A DNA stretch of 64,000 nt from Bacillus sp. SA1-12 (GCF_000981385.1 NZ_LATZ01000130.1:83360-147359); one strand, 5' to 3'. Shown: positions 27,312-37,148, counted from the stretch's first letter. The notes: generated by a model not told the origin, from the letters alone. Program-made: numbers and translations.

Positions 27312-27434
27312 TTCTTTTTTCCTCCTATGTTTTCTGTTTTCTTCTTACAATCTCTACTATAAACAGCAAAAATGAAAGGAGGAGAAAAGAAAGATTAAAA
27401 TTTGATGAGAAACGGCTAAATTTATTCTCAGGTT

Positions 27435-28181
27435 TTATTCCGATTCATCTTCTTCATCTTCATCTTCATCTTCATCTTCATCTTCTTCATGTTCTTCCCA
27501 TAACACGTTTTTTACTTCCCGAGTATAAGCATCAACTTGGACGACCGCATCCTCGCCATTTTCTTTTTCAATCTCAACAAGATAATATGGCGATTGATCA
27601 GGTGGTTCCTCAAATTCCACTTCATCAACTGTTCCATTCTGTTCTTGCAAAGCAAGTTTGATCGCTTCCTCTTTAGTTAAAAGAGGGGGTGGTTCTGTTG
27701 CAGTGCCAATAATCTCACCGGAATAAGAATCGATTTTGAATGTTGTTGATTTATTATTTTGACTAACAACCGCTTTATAATAGGATGCTTCGTTTTCCTG
27801 TACCAGGTCGATTGATTTTACTTCACCTTTTGCAGCAAGGATCGCTTTTACTTCATTTATTGTTAATGGCTTTTTCTCAGGTTGGCTGGGAGGCTGCTCA
27901 GCCTTTGCTTCTCTATTTACAGAAATCACCTCACCGCTTTTCGCATCAATCCGAATAAGATAGGTTCCAGTTTCAAGATTCATCGTGATCCGGTATTCAC
28001 CGTCTGATTTTGTTGTCTGAATAATTTCACCTGGGTAAACTTCCTTTGCAGCTTCATTTGCTTCAGCTTCCGTTAATGTTTGAGCAGATAATGACGGCAC
28101 CCACCATTGCAAGCTGATGACGAGAATAAAGGCCAAAGCGAGCACACTTCCAATGAGCCAAATCCATTTTTTCTTGTTCAC
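27435..28181 (-). CDS. Membrane-anchored PepSY-domain protein
   Basis: This protein has 248 residues from a GTG start (GGTGGTGTGACAA before it). The N-terminal helix IWLIGSVLALAFILVISLQWWV has no clear cleavage site, so it is anchored. Three PepSY units follow, opening LTEAEANEAAKEVYPG, LTINEVKAILAAKGEV and LTKEEAIKLALQEQNGTVDEVEF. It ends in a Glu/Asp-rich run coded by a GAA/GAT repeat. It lies between the kinase gene and the first PepSY gene, all in one direction. A role as an extracytoplasmic partner of the kinase is inferred from this order. Confidence 0.88.
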   Translation of the reverse strand: MNKKKWIWLIGSVLALAFILVISLQWWVPSLSAQTLTEAEANEAAKEVYPGEIIQTTKSDGEYRITMNLETGTYLIRIDAKSGEVISVNREAKAEQPPSQPEKKPLTINEVKAILAAKGEVKSIDLVQENEASYYKAVVSQNNKSTTFKIDSYSGEIIGTATEPPPLLTKEEAIKLALQEQNGTVDEVEFEEPPDQSPYYLVEIEKENGEDAVVQVDAYTREVKNVLWEEHEEDEDEDEDEDEEDESE

Positions 28182-28234
28182 TTGTCACACCACCACTCTA
28201 ATCCAATTTTCGTCAAATGCTTGAAAAAACCTAA

Positions 28235-28330
28235 AAGTTGCAAGATTCTTTTCCAAAGTTGCAAAAATATCAGCAAAAGTTGCAAAAATAACATGGAAAG
28301 TTGCAAGATTCCGTTTCAACGTTGCATTAA
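28235..28330. repeat. Tandem GTTGCAA array, 21-bp period, 5 units
   Basis: GTTGC begins at 28237, 28258, 28279, 28300 and 28321, an exact 21-bp step. Unit sequence is roughly AAAGTTGCAA(A/G)A plus a variable half. It fills the 218-bp gap between the kinase stop and the PepSY start. Confidence 0.85.
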
Positions 28331-28399
28331 GTTCTATAAAATTGCTGTTTATTCTACTGATTATATCGATGCAAGATGAGAATTTACTGAGAAATCGCA

Positions 28400-29752
28400 T
28401 TAAGATAGCGGTAAAAATAATGTTGCCGTTGTTCCTCTTCCTTCAAGACTGTCCATTTCGAGCCTGATATTTATTGCCTTCGCTATTTCATTTGCTACCG
28501 AAAGTCCTAGGCCAGAGCCGCCTTGCTTGCGGCTTCTTGCTTTATCCACACGATAAAAACGGTCAAATACCTTTGGCAGATCCTGCTTTGGGATGCCAAT
28601 TCCTCTGTCCTCGATACGAATATAGGCGTCCTTCTCACTCGTTCGTCCAATATAAACAGCAATCTCATCATCACTATACTTTCGTGCATTATCTAAAAAA
28701 ATGAACAATAACTGCTTTAATTTTTGTTGATCTGTCGTGACATTGATTTGTTCTTTCCCATGGATATCGATCTGGCGCTGATAGGCATTTTGGAACACTT
28801 TTGCTGACTCTGACACCAGGTCATTTAGGTTAAGGTTTTCAAGCTTGATGTTCCATTGTGCTTGATGCTTAGCCAACAGCAGCAATTGCTCAGTCATGTC
28901 CCTCATTCTGACCGCTTCCGAATGAATTGCTTCGATTGATTCATCAAATAAATCCGGCTGCTTCTTGCCTCTTCTTTTTAATAGGTCAGCATAGCTTTCA
29001 ATAATGGTGAGCGGTGTTTTTAATTCGTGTGATGCATTTGATACGAATTGCTCCTGCTTTTCAAAGTTTGCCTCAAGTAAATCAATCATGTGGTTAAAGG
29101 TATTACCCATTTCAACCAGCTCATCCTTTGATTTTCCTTTTAGGTTCAGACGTTTAAATTGCCCGCTATTTTGAATATCCTTCATCGTATCAATCATCGA
29201 ACGGATTGGACGGGTGATAAGATTACTTAAAAGACTTGTTGAAACAAGCACAGGGATCATGGCAATGAACGTGACTGCCAGGAGGACAACGCGAAGGATC
29301 GCCAGCATCTCTTCTGTTCTTTCAATACTTCTTGTAAATTGCAAATTGACGATGCTGCCATTCTTCCAGATGATCGGATTTGATGTGAATACATATTGTT
29401 TCTTTTGAAACGTGATCAAGTCGCTTTTTTCACCAGGATAAAAGGTTGCTTTTCGCCCTCTTAAATCTTGTTCTGTCTGGGATGTGACCGTTGTGGGCTT
29501 ATCCTGTTCAAACACAATTTGCAGCATTCCATCAACAGGTACATAGGCACGAAGCAGGTTTCCAGGATCGGCAATATTCGTTACGTCCCGGCTGACATTT
29601 TTAGCCACCATCGCTGCCTCTGATTTTGAACGTTCGATCTCATTTGAGATCATCATCTTACTGAAAACAAGGTAAATTGAGACATTCATGACGATTAACA
29701 AACAACTAAATAAGACAGCTGTATATAAATTGATTTTATTTCGCAGTCTCAT
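28400..29752 (-). CDS. Sensor histidine kinase (YkoH-like)
   Basis: This 450-residue protein has two N-terminal helices (LYTAVLFSCLLIVMNVSIYLVF and AILRVVLLAVTFIAMIPVLVST) flanking an extracytoplasmic sensor of about 120 residues. A HAMP linker, HisKA box FVSNASHELKTPLTIIESYADLL with the phospho-His, then HATPase motifs FLDNARKYS, EDRGIGIP and GGSGLGLSVANEIAKA follow. Its ATG overlaps the regulator stop by 4 bp. The signal is unknown; the PepSY genes downstream suggest an envelope or cation cue. Confidence 0.92.
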   Translation of the reverse strand: MRLRNKINLYTAVLFSCLLIVMNVSIYLVFSKMMISNEIERSKSEAAMVAKNVSRDVTNIADPGNLLRAYVPVDGMLQIVFEQDKPTTVTSQTEQDLRGRKATFYPGEKSDLITFQKKQYVFTSNPIIWKNGSIVNLQFTRSIERTEEMLAILRVVLLAVTFIAMIPVLVSTSLLSNLITRPIRSMIDTMKDIQNSGQFKRLNLKGKSKDELVEMGNTFNHMIDLLEANFEKQEQFVSNASHELKTPLTIIESYADLLKRRGKKQPDLFDESIEAIHSEAVRMRDMTEQLLLLAKHQAQWNIKLENLNLNDLVSESAKVFQNAYQRQIDIHGKEQINVTTDQQKLKQLLFIFLDNARKYSDDEIAVYIGRTSEKDAYIRIEDRGIGIPKQDLPKVFDRFYRVDKARSRKQGGSGLGLSVANEIAKAINIRLEMDSLEGRGTTATLFLPLS

Positions 29753-30450
29753 TTTGCATCCTTTAAGACGTAGCCAACGCCTCTTACCGTATGGATGAGC
29801 GGCGTCTCATAGTTATAATCAAGTTTTTTTCGAACATAGCGAACATACACATCCACAATATTTGTATCGCCAAAGTAATCATAACCCCAAACCGCCTCTA
29901 AGATCTGGTCCCGATTCAATACTTGCCGCTTATTTTTCAATAAATAAAGCAGCAAATCATATTCCTTTGGTGTGAGCTCAATTTCATCCTCGCCCCTCAT
30001 GACTTCCCGTGTCTTTTCATTCAATCTTAAGTCGCCTGCCGTTAACCATTCCTCTTCATCTGGTTCTGCCGCAGGGGCAGCGGCACGCATTCTTAACACC
30101 GCACGGATCCTCGCAAGCAATTCCTCGATTTGAAACGGCTTTGTTATATAATCATTCGCCCCAAGGTCAAGCCCTGACACCTTGTCCTCAACAGAGCCCT
30201 TTGCAGTTAACAGGATAACAGGGGTGTAGGAATCCTTCGCCCGGATTCTGCGCAGCAGCTCAATCCCGCTTAGCCCTGGCAGCATCACATCCAGCAAAAT
30301 CAAATCCCATTTCCCCGAGCGATACGCTTCAAGCGCCTCAATCCCATCAGACGCCTTCCCGACCTGGTAGCCTTCATATTCTAGCTCTAATTCGAGTAAA
30401 CGTTGAATTTTTTCTTCGTCCTCTACAATTAATATTGATTCGTTGTTCAT
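29749..30450 (-). CDS. OmpR-family response regulator (YkoG-like)
   Basis: This 233-residue protein has the receiver domain ILIVEDEEKIQRLLELELEYEG with phospho-Asp in LILLDVMLPGLSG, the Thr switch in VILLTAKG and Lys in DYITKPF. The C-terminal winged helix ends VDVYVRYVRKKLDYN and HTVRGVGYVLKD. GGAGGGATCCGCC precedes the ATG. It is the first gene of the regulator-kinase-PepSY-PepSY run, though the 21-bp array before the first PepSY gene leaves room for an internal promoter. Confidence 0.94.
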   Translation of the reverse strand: MNNESILIVEDEEKIQRLLELELEYEGYQVGKASDGIEALEAYRSGKWDLILLDVMLPGLSGIELLRRIRAKDSYTPVILLTAKGSVEDKVSGLDLGANDYITKPFQIEELLARIRAVLRMRAAAPAAEPDEEEWLTAGDLRLNEKTREVMRGEDEIELTPKEYDLLLYLLKNKRQVLNRDQILEAVWGYDYFGDTNIVDVYVRYVRKKLDYNYETPLIHTVRGVGYVLKDAK

Positions 30451-30571
30451 GGCGGATCCCTCCCTATATGTACCGAAACCTTACCTATTCTCCTTTCATG
30501 ATAGCTAATTATGCCAGCAATTTCCACGAATTGTGTGAAGTGATGGCATGATCATCCTTCGAAAATATAAA

Positions 30572-30595
30572 ACACCGTTCTAATTCGAACGGTGT
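30572..30595 (-). terminator. Terminator of the MATE gene
   Basis: ACACCGTTC and GAACGGTGT pair perfectly with a 6-nt loop; TTTTATATTTTC follows on the minus strand. Confidence 0.85.
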
Positions 30596-30644
30596 AAAAA
30601 AGTGGTTAACATTTTGTTATGTACGATACCTTTTTTAGATTCCA

Positions 30645-31964
30645 CTACTCAAATACTTCTGATAGATTTAATAATTTCTTATTTAATCTAGGAATATACA
30701 TCACTAAGAAGCCCGATCGTCCAATAGTATATATGATAAAGGCAAGCCACAGGCCATGATTATGCCAGATCGGGGTGATAGTGATTTGGATAATGATATA
30801 GATCATCATTGCGTAAATCATAGAGTTTCTTACTGGTGCAATTTCAGTTGCTCCTGTAAAGACACCGTAAATAACAAGGCCTAAACAAGCAGCAAACGGG
30901 TAGATGATGAGCCATCCTCCATACGTGGTTGCCAGTTCGATTACACTTGGTAAATTTGTAAATAGCCCTATGATTTGTTCTTGAAAGAATCCGTATACAC
31001 AAGCGAGGATAAAAGCCGTTATCACCGACCATAGTGTTGATAAAGTAAGTGTCTTTTTATATAATTTTTCATCATTTGCTCCTACCGCTTTGCCGACAAG
31101 AATACTAGAGGCGTTGGCAAACCCATCAAAGAAATAAGCCATTATGTAATGAATTTGAAACAGCACAGCGTTTGCAGCTAAAAATTCCGTACCAAACGAA
31201 GCACCTTTTGCGGTAAACATATTAATTACGACTAATAAACAAATCGTTCGGATAAACAAATCCTTGTTCACATTAACCATCTTTTTCATAGACTGTGTAT
31301 CTATCAAGGTTTGAATCGACGGCATTTTCCATGCAAACGGTGATGCCTTTATAACAATAAGCAATCCTAATAAAAAGGCTGTTATTTCCGCCATCAAAGT
31401 GGCGCTAGCGACCCCTTTTACAGCAAAAGAAAAAACGTGGACAAAAAGGATGGCCAATATCATATTCAACACATTCGTAAACACTTGCAAAAATAATGAT
31501 TCTTTAATCTTACCCATCCCCATTAACCAGCCAAGAATCACGTAGTTCATCAATGTGAAGGGAGCTCCCCAAATCCGAATTCGGAAATATTCAACAGCAA
31601 ACTTACTCACATCTGAATCAGGCGCTATCAATGTAAGGGCGGCATATTCAATCGGCCATTGTAAAAAAATAAAACAAATCCCAACAATAACGGCTAATAA
31701 AAATGGCCGAGATAAAGCAAGTACTCCTAAAGCTGAATCACTTGCTCCATTCGCTTGGGCGGCAAACGCAGATGTACTGACCCGCAAAAACCCGAATAGC
31801 CAGTATAATGTATTAAAAATAAGGGATCCAACGGCAACACCGCCGATATAAGCTGGATCAGGCAATTGCCCGACAACAGCGGTATCTACAGCTCCTAATA
31901 ATGGCTGTGTCATCGTTGAGATCGTCAGAGGGATTGCTAAAGCAAGATATGCACGATGATTCAT
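30645..31964 (-). CDS. MATE family efflux transporter
   Basis: This protein has 439 residues from the ATG at 31964, which has AAGGAGGT seven bases before it; a frame start at 31988 is upstream of that site and rejected. About twelve helices are seen. The N-terminal LAIPLTISTMTQPLLGAVDTAVVGQLPDP is the DinF-type MATE opening, and ANASSILVGKAVGANDEK opens the second half. It would expel drugs or cationic metabolites with Na+ or H+. It follows the importer operon but a terminator separates them. Confidence 0.92.
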   Translation of the reverse strand: MNHRAYLALAIPLTISTMTQPLLGAVDTAVVGQLPDPAYIGGVAVGSLIFNTLYWLFGFLRVSTSAFAAQANGASDSALGVLALSRPFLLAVIVGICFIFLQWPIEYAALTLIAPDSDVSKFAVEYFRIRIWGAPFTLMNYVILGWLMGMGKIKESLFLQVFTNVLNMILAILFVHVFSFAVKGVASATLMAEITAFLLGLLIVIKASPFAWKMPSIQTLIDTQSMKKMVNVNKDLFIRTICLLVVINMFTAKGASFGTEFLAANAVLFQIHYIMAYFFDGFANASSILVGKAVGANDEKLYKKTLTLSTLWSVITAFILACVYGFFQEQIIGLFTNLPSVIELATTYGGWLIIYPFAACLGLVIYGVFTGATEIAPVRNSMIYAMMIYIIIQITITPIWHNHGLWLAFIIYTIGRSGFLVMYIPRLNKKLLNLSEVFE

Positions 31965-31990
31965 CCAACTTACCTCCTTCCAAAACAAAA

Positions 31991-32018
31991 GCCTCGATTA
32001 TATGAATGAAATCGAGGC
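31991..32018 (-). terminator. Terminator of the Nik/Cnt-like importer operon
   Basis: GCCTCGAT and ATCGAGGC pair perfectly with a 12-nt loop; TTTTGTTTTGG follows on the minus strand, just before the MATE ribosome site. Confidence 0.85.
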
Positions 32019-32030
32019 ATTCCGTTTCAA

Positions 32031-32852
32031 TTAACTATGTCTAACCCTTGGTCGAATCGAACGAAAACGCGGGTGCTCGGCAAGGATCGAACCGCGCATT
32101 TCTTTTACGACAGGATGTTCTGACGTGAAAAACTCCTCTTTTGATTCGAACAGCTCGACTAATTCTCCTTTTTCCAGGACACCAACAGTATCGCTAATCG
32201 TATAGGCTGCTTTAATATCATGGGTTATAAAGAAATAAGATAGCCCGAAGTCTTCTTTTAGCTCCTTTAGTAAGTCTAAAATAAGCGCTTGGTTCACCAT
32301 ATCAAGACTGCTGACAGATTCGTCTAGAACAATGAGCTTTGGTTTGAGGGAGATCGCTCTTGCAATATTAATCCTCTGCAATTGCCCGCCGCTGAATTGG
32401 TGCGGGTATTTTTTTAAGTCCTCTTCACCAAGTCCGACCCTTTCTAATAATTCTACAATGGTTCGCTTTCGTTCCACAATTGTAAGCTTTTCAAAGTTTT
32501 CTAACGGCTCTGCAATAATGCGTTCTGCTGTCATGCGGGGATTGACGGATGAGTATGAATCCTGAAAAACAGCTTGAATATCGCGGCGGATTTTTTGCCG
32601 AGTCTGTTTATCAGCCGTATAAAGATCATGACCTTGAAACAGGATTTGTCCATTTTGCGGTCGTTCCAAACCTAGAATCACTTTTCCTAATGTACTTTTA
32701 CCAGCCCCGCTCGTACCAAGCATTCCTAAGCATGTACCCTCCTCAATCGCAAGCGAAATATCGGAAAGTACTTGTTTTGGATGACCCTTCCAGTTTAAAA
32801 ACGATCGAGTTCCGTAGCTATGAGTGACTTCTTTTACTTGTAATAAACTCAT
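32031..32852 (-). CDS. ABC importer ATPase, Nik/Cnt/Opp type (second)
   Basis: This protein has 273 residues, with Walker A GTSGAGKST, signature FSGGQLQRINIARA, Walker B LIVLDESVSSLD and the switch His in FITHD. The C-terminal part carries RSIRPRVRH rather than a long oligopeptide-binding tail. It is the NikE/DppF-type partner of the ATPase directly upstream (15-bp gap), and the last gene of a five-gene importer operon. GGGGTGAACAT precedes the start. Confidence 0.9.
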   Translation of the reverse strand: MSLLQVKEVTHSYGTRSFLNWKGHPKQVLSDISLAIEEGTCLGMLGTSGAGKSTLGKVILGLERPQNGQILFQGHDLYTADKQTRQKIRRDIQAVFQDSYSSVNPRMTAERIIAEPLENFEKLTIVERKRTIVELLERVGLGEEDLKKYPHQFSGGQLQRINIARAISLKPKLIVLDESVSSLDMVNQALILDLLKELKEDFGLSYFFITHDIKAAYTISDTVGVLEKGELVELFESKEEFFTSEHPVVKEMRGSILAEHPRFRSIRPRVRHS

Positions 32853-32867
32853 ATGTTCACCCCTAAT

Positions 32868-33704
32868 TCAAGCAAAATGGATAAGCGATTCGTCAAAATG
32901 TATTTGTGAGCGTGCATTTAGCAGTTTCTTCGTATACTCATGCTGCGGCTCATCAAATAGTTGAAACACATCCGCTTTTTCTACGATTCTGCCATTCTTC
33001 ATAACGGCTACTTCATCTGCCATTTCTGAAATGACGCCGAGATCATGGGAGATTAAAAGAATAGCAGAGCCATATTCAGAACGAATTTTATCTAAATGGT
33101 ACAGCACTTTCTTTTGATTATTGACGTCAAGTGCGGTAGTTGGTTCATCCGCAATAATTACCGCGGGATGTAAACAAGCGGCAATGGCAATCATCACCCG
33201 TTGCAGCATACCGCCGCTCAATTGAAAAGGATATGATTTTAATAGGTTTGCAGGATTCGGTAAGTTCACATGCTGCATCGCTTCAATGGCAAGCTCTGTT
33301 GCTTGTTTTTTATTCCATTCCGTATGAGAACGAATAGTTTCAATAAATTGATGGCCGATCGTAAAAACAGGTGTAAAAGCATTCATCGGGTTTTGCATAA
33401 TAAAGGCGATATCCTTGCCGCGGATCTTCCACATTTCTTTTTCGGCTAAACCGTTCAATTCACGGCCTTGTAGTGTTATACTCCCCTCAATCGTTGTCGT
33501 TTTTCGATCAAGAAGCTGAAAAATCGACATACTTGTCACGGTTTTACCGCAGCCGCTTTCCCCAACAAGACCAAGGACTTGTCCACGTTTTAGTTCAAAA
33601 TTCATCTCTTGAACAAGGGGTTTCACACCATCTTTTGTTTTGACTTGTACATGTAAATCTTTCACTTGTAATACATTCGACTGATCTGCACCCAATGTTC
33701 TCAT
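32868..33704 (-). CDS. ABC importer ATPase, Nik/Cnt/Opp type (first)
   Basis: This protein has 278 residues, with Walker A GESGCGKT, signature LSGGMLQRVMIAIA, Walker B VIIADEPTTALD and switch LLISHD. It is of the NikD/DppD/CntD class. The start overlaps the stop of the permease by 4 bp, which shows coupling. It energises uptake together with the next ATPase. Confidence 0.9.
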   Translation of the reverse strand: MRTLGADQSNVLQVKDLHVQVKTKDGVKPLVQEMNFELKRGQVLGLVGESGCGKTVTSMSIFQLLDRKTTTIEGSITLQGRELNGLAEKEMWKIRGKDIAFIMQNPMNAFTPVFTIGHQFIETIRSHTEWNKKQATELAIEAMQHVNLPNPANLLKSYPFQLSGGMLQRVMIAIAACLHPAVIIADEPTTALDVNNQKKVLYHLDKIRSEYGSAILLISHDLGVISEMADEVAVMKNGRIVEKADVFQLFDEPQHEYTKKLLNARSQIHFDESLIHFA

Positions 33705-34543
33705 CCCTTTTTAAAATCTCGTTTGACATTGTACCGTTCTGATAACGCTTCGCCTAGTAAATTGAATGTAACAATAACGATCATAATGATTAAACCTGGA
33801 TAAAGCATTAATTCCGGATTTGTCCGAATATATGATTTCCCTTCGTGAATCATTGCTCCCCATTCAGGTGTAGGGGGTTGCACTCCTAATCCCAGAAACG
33901 ACATCGCGGATATATCCATAATCGCCCAGCCCATTTCTAATGTTCCCATAACGACAAGAGGCGGGAGCACATTTGGAACAATATGATTTTTAATAATCTT
34001 CCATTGCGAAGAGCCGCTTATTTTCGCAGCTGCAATAAAGTTTTGTTCCTTCAAACTAAGGACCATTCCTCGGAACATTCTTGCATAGTAGACCCATTGC
34101 ACAAGCATCAACGCGATGATCACTTGCGTAAGTCCAGGTCCGAATATACCAACAAGTCCAAGAATTAGGATAAGACTTGGGAAAGCCATGACACCATCGC
34201 AAAACCGCATGATAACTTGATCAACAAGGCCGCCCTTATATCCTGAAAAGGTCCCAACAAGCAATCCAATGAGGATGGATGTAATAAAGATGAGCATCGC
34301 GAATCCTAATGACAGGCGGGCCCCATATAAAATCCGCGAAAAATTGCATCTTCCTAAATGATCTGTTCCTAATGGATAAGCCCAAGATGGCGGCTGAAGT
34401 TTATAGGCTAAGTTGACCGCAATTGGATCATTTGGTGCAATCCATGGCGCAAAGATCGCAATGATCACAAGAATACTTAATATAATCGTACATATCGGAA
34501 TGACTTTTTGATTTCTGAATATCTTAGGTATGCTTATGATCAT
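33701..34543 (-). CDS. ABC importer permease, NikC/DppC type
   Basis: This protein has 280 residues with an N-terminal helix and the OppC-type N-terminal loop (APWIAPNDPIAVNLAYKLQPPSWAYPLGTDHLGRCNFSRILYG is spread over residues 30-70). Five more helices follow, with the EAA loop seen as AAAKISGSSQWKIIKNHIVPNVL. It pairs with the permease directly upstream, its start overlapping that gene's stop by 4 bp. Confidence 0.92.
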   Translation of the reverse strand: MIISIPKIFRNQKVIPICTIILSILVIIAIFAPWIAPNDPIAVNLAYKLQPPSWAYPLGTDHLGRCNFSRILYGARLSLGFAMLIFITSILIGLLVGTFSGYKGGLVDQVIMRFCDGVMAFPSLILILGLVGIFGPGLTQVIIALMLVQWVYYARMFRGMVLSLKEQNFIAAAKISGSSQWKIIKNHIVPNVLPPLVVMGTLEMGWAIMDISAMSFLGLGVQPPTPEWGAMIHEGKSYIRTNPELMLYPGLIIMIVIVTFNLLGEALSERYNVKRDFKKG

Positions 34544-35484
34544 TGCTGGTGCCCTTCTTTCCTGGAAATACGCGGGTCAATATACATTTGAATTAAATCA
34601 ACAAGTAAGTTACTCAAAATAAATAAGGTGGCAGCAATCAGCACGTAGCATTGTATAACCGGTATATCACGATTAAAAATAGCTTCAATAAAATAACGGC
34701 CAAACCCCGGCCAAGAAAAAACAGCTTCGACGATGATGGTTCCTGTCAGCAATTTTCCAAGATTCATTCCAAGTCCAGTAATCATTGGGGAAATGGCAAT
34801 CCTTAAGACATGCTTGGCCATAATCGTTGTTTCGCTAACTCCTCTTGTCCTTGCAAATAGCACATATGGCTGTTGCAAGTTTTCAAGCACACTCGCACGC
34901 AGCAATCTTGTATAGATGGCAATTAACGGCAGAGCCAGCGTTACAGAAGGCAGAACAAGATGCTGCCATGTCCCAATTCCTTCAACGGGAAAAAGGTCAA
35001 GTTTCACAGAAAAGAAGAAAATGAAGAGATAACCGAGCCAAAATGAGGGAATCGATGCCCCTACAAATGAGAGAATCCTGCTAAAATGGTCGATTATGCT
35101 ATTTTTCTTTACGCCGGCTAGAAAGCCTAGCGGGATACTTACTAATACAGCTATAACGATACTTCCTAAAGCAAGCTGAATGGTAGCCGGTAATCGGGTT
35201 ATAACCTCATCTAAAACTGGCTTATTCGAAACATAAGATATGCCAAAATCAAGTTGGCATATCTTCATAATTGAGCTTACATATTGATTGAGGAATGGTT
35301 GATCTAAACCAAACTCCTGTCTTTTTTGCTCCAAAATTTCATCGGTCGGTTGAATATGGGCGGCTGCTAAGTAGGCCTCAGCCGGGTCTACCGGTGAAAG
35401 GTGAATCATTCCAGTTGTAAGCAATGTAGCTAAAAGGAAAACCGGAATAATCGATATCATTCGTTTAAAAATATAGGTGCCCAT
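34540..35484 (-). CDS. ABC importer permease, NikB/DppB type
   Basis: This protein has 314 residues. YIFKRMISIIPVFLLATLLTTGMIHLSPVDPAEAYLA is the OppB-type opening. The EAA-like loop is seen as FARTRGVSETTIMAKHVLRIAISP, and the end is LVDLIQMYIDPRISRKEG. GCAGGAGGCTTTC precedes the ATG. It follows the binding-protein gene by 16 bp. Confidence 0.92.
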   Translation of the reverse strand: MGTYIFKRMISIIPVFLLATLLTTGMIHLSPVDPAEAYLAAAHIQPTDEILEQKRQEFGLDQPFLNQYVSSIMKICQLDFGISYVSNKPVLDEVITRLPATIQLALGSIVIAVLVSIPLGFLAGVKKNSIIDHFSRILSFVGASIPSFWLGYLFIFFFSVKLDLFPVEGIGTWQHLVLPSVTLALPLIAIYTRLLRASVLENLQQPYVLFARTRGVSETTIMAKHVLRIAISPMITGLGMNLGKLLTGTIIVEAVFSWPGFGRYFIEAIFNRDIPVIQCYVLIAATLFILSNLLVDLIQMYIDPRISRKEGHQQ

Positions 35485-35500
35485 GAAAGCCTCCTGCTAC

Positions 35501-37129
35501 TTACTGCTTCATGCTAATTCCCGTGAATGGATGTTCATCACGATTAGCAGGGAAAGTAAAATTAGTAACATCCTTTTGATAAATCGCTGTTTTCTTAATA
35601 TAAGAGATTGGTATAATCGCTCCTTGGTCTTGGATTGATGTTAAAATAGACGAGTAAAGCTGTTGGCGTTTTTTCTCATCTGTTGTTTTCGGAACCTCTG
35701 CGATTTGTTTGAGCAATTCATCTTTGTTCGGATATGCTGAAATCGCCTCATTAAATCCAAATCCTTCTGATAAAACAACGTTCAAGAATGTATGAGGATC
35801 ATAAGGTGCTCCGTAGTTACTAAAGAAATTAATATCAAATTTATTATCTTTAAAGCGCTGAATATACTCGGTTAATTCTACGCCAACAATGTTTAATTTC
35901 ACACCAATGGTACTCCACTCAGCCTGAAGCGTTTCTGCCATTGTTTTTTGAATCGTTTCTGCTGAATTATACATAAGCTCAACTTCAAGAGGCTGTCCAT
36001 CTTTTTCACGAACCGTTTTTCCTTCTGGAAGTGTCCAGCCAGCTTCATCTAATAACGATTTTGCTTTTTCTACATCATAATCAATGACTTTAGCATTAAT
36101 GTCTTTCGTGTAAGGTAAGTTATTCGGTAAAATATAATCTGCTTTTTCTTCATAACCAGATGTAACCCCTTCAACTAGTGCTTCTTTATTAAAACCATAA
36201 TGTAACGCCTGACGTACTCGTTCATCAGCAAGCTGTTCTTTCGTTGAATTGAGGACTAGCTGTCTTGTTGCAACTGGTTCTGAAATGCTCGTTTCATAAT
36301 CTCCAGTAGATTCCAATTGTTTGAAAGCATCTAAACTGATAACACCTTCACCGTAAATAAGATCTAGCTCACCTTTTTCAAAAGCAAGTACTCTTGTTTC
36401 CGGATCAGGAATGACTTTTACTTGGATTTTTTCTTCTTTTGGCAGCTCGCCCCAATAATTTTCATTGCGTTTGAAAATAGCATATTCATCTGCTTTATAC
36501 TCTTCCAAAACCCATGGACCTGTACCGATCGGTTCAACGACACCTTTTGAGGTATCACCATCTTCAGGGAATCCAGCTTCACCTAAGAAACGTACTGGTC
36601 GAACAACAGCTAACTCCTGAATCGTTGGATAATATGGTTCAGTTAATGTCAGTTTAAATGTATGTTCGTCAATAACCTCTGTTGATGCTATTTTCGGAAT
36701 GAAACCTAACCAGCTATGCAAATCAACATTAGTCAAAATCGTATCAAAGTTCTTTTTCACAATGTCTGCATTAAATTCTGAACCATCGGAAAATTTCACA
36801 TCTTGACGAAGATGAAATGTATATTCTTTGCCATCCTCAGAAATGTCCCATGACTCTGCTAGATGTGGTTTTAGCTCGCCACCCTCTTGGTAGGTTACTA
36901 ATGGCTCATATACCATCGACTGCGAAAATAATTGTGAAGGATTATAAACATGAGGATTCAATTCGCCTATATCTCTCGGCCAAGAGATCGTTAGCATATT
37001 ATCATGATCGTCCTTTGACGCTGAATCACCATTGCTATCATTTGTACAACCTAGTAATACCGTTGATAAAAATATAAAAAATATTGCTGTTATTAGAGTA
37101 TTTCGTCTATTTAACCTATTAAACAACAT
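35501..37129 (-). CDS. Substrate-binding lipoprotein, nickel/metallophore type (SBP family 5)
   Basis: This protein has 542 residues with a signal and lipobox LSTVLLGCTN (Cys about residue 28). The fold is SBP_bac_5. The segments LDLIYGEGVISLDAFKQL, IVGVELTEYIQRFKDNKFDINFFSNYGAPYDPHTFLN and FGFNEAISAYPNKDELL are closer to NikA/CntA-like nickel or metallophore binders than to oligopeptide OppA. It leads the operon, behind a sigma-A promoter covered by a Fur box, so iron limitation probably switches it on. Substrate is inferred: metal-opine/metallophore or nickel chelate. No cntKLM-like metallophore synthesis genes lie in this window. Confidence 0.85.
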   Translation of the reverse strand: MLFNRLNRRNTLITAIFFIFLSTVLLGCTNDSNGDSASKDDHDNMLTISWPRDIGELNPHVYNPSQLFSQSMVYEPLVTYQEGGELKPHLAESWDISEDGKEYTFHLRQDVKFSDGSEFNADIVKKNFDTILTNVDLHSWLGFIPKIASTEVIDEHTFKLTLTEPYYPTIQELAVVRPVRFLGEAGFPEDGDTSKGVVEPIGTGPWVLEEYKADEYAIFKRNENYWGELPKEEKIQVKVIPDPETRVLAFEKGELDLIYGEGVISLDAFKQLESTGDYETSISEPVATRQLVLNSTKEQLADERVRQALHYGFNKEALVEGVTSGYEEKADYILPNNLPYTKDINAKVIDYDVEKAKSLLDEAGWTLPEGKTVREKDGQPLEVELMYNSAETIQKTMAETLQAEWSTIGVKLNIVGVELTEYIQRFKDNKFDINFFSNYGAPYDPHTFLNVVLSEGFGFNEAISAYPNKDELLKQIAEVPKTTDEKKRQQLYSSILTSIQDQGAIIPISYIKKTAIYQKDVTNFTFPANRDEHPFTGISMKQ

Positions 37130-37148
37130 GCTTCCTCCTAATTAACAT

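Noticed and set aside
28107..28379. Open frame with SCK repeats, 90 codons
   Set aside because: It is the 21-bp GTTGCAA array read on the plus strand and partly antisense to the PepSY start.
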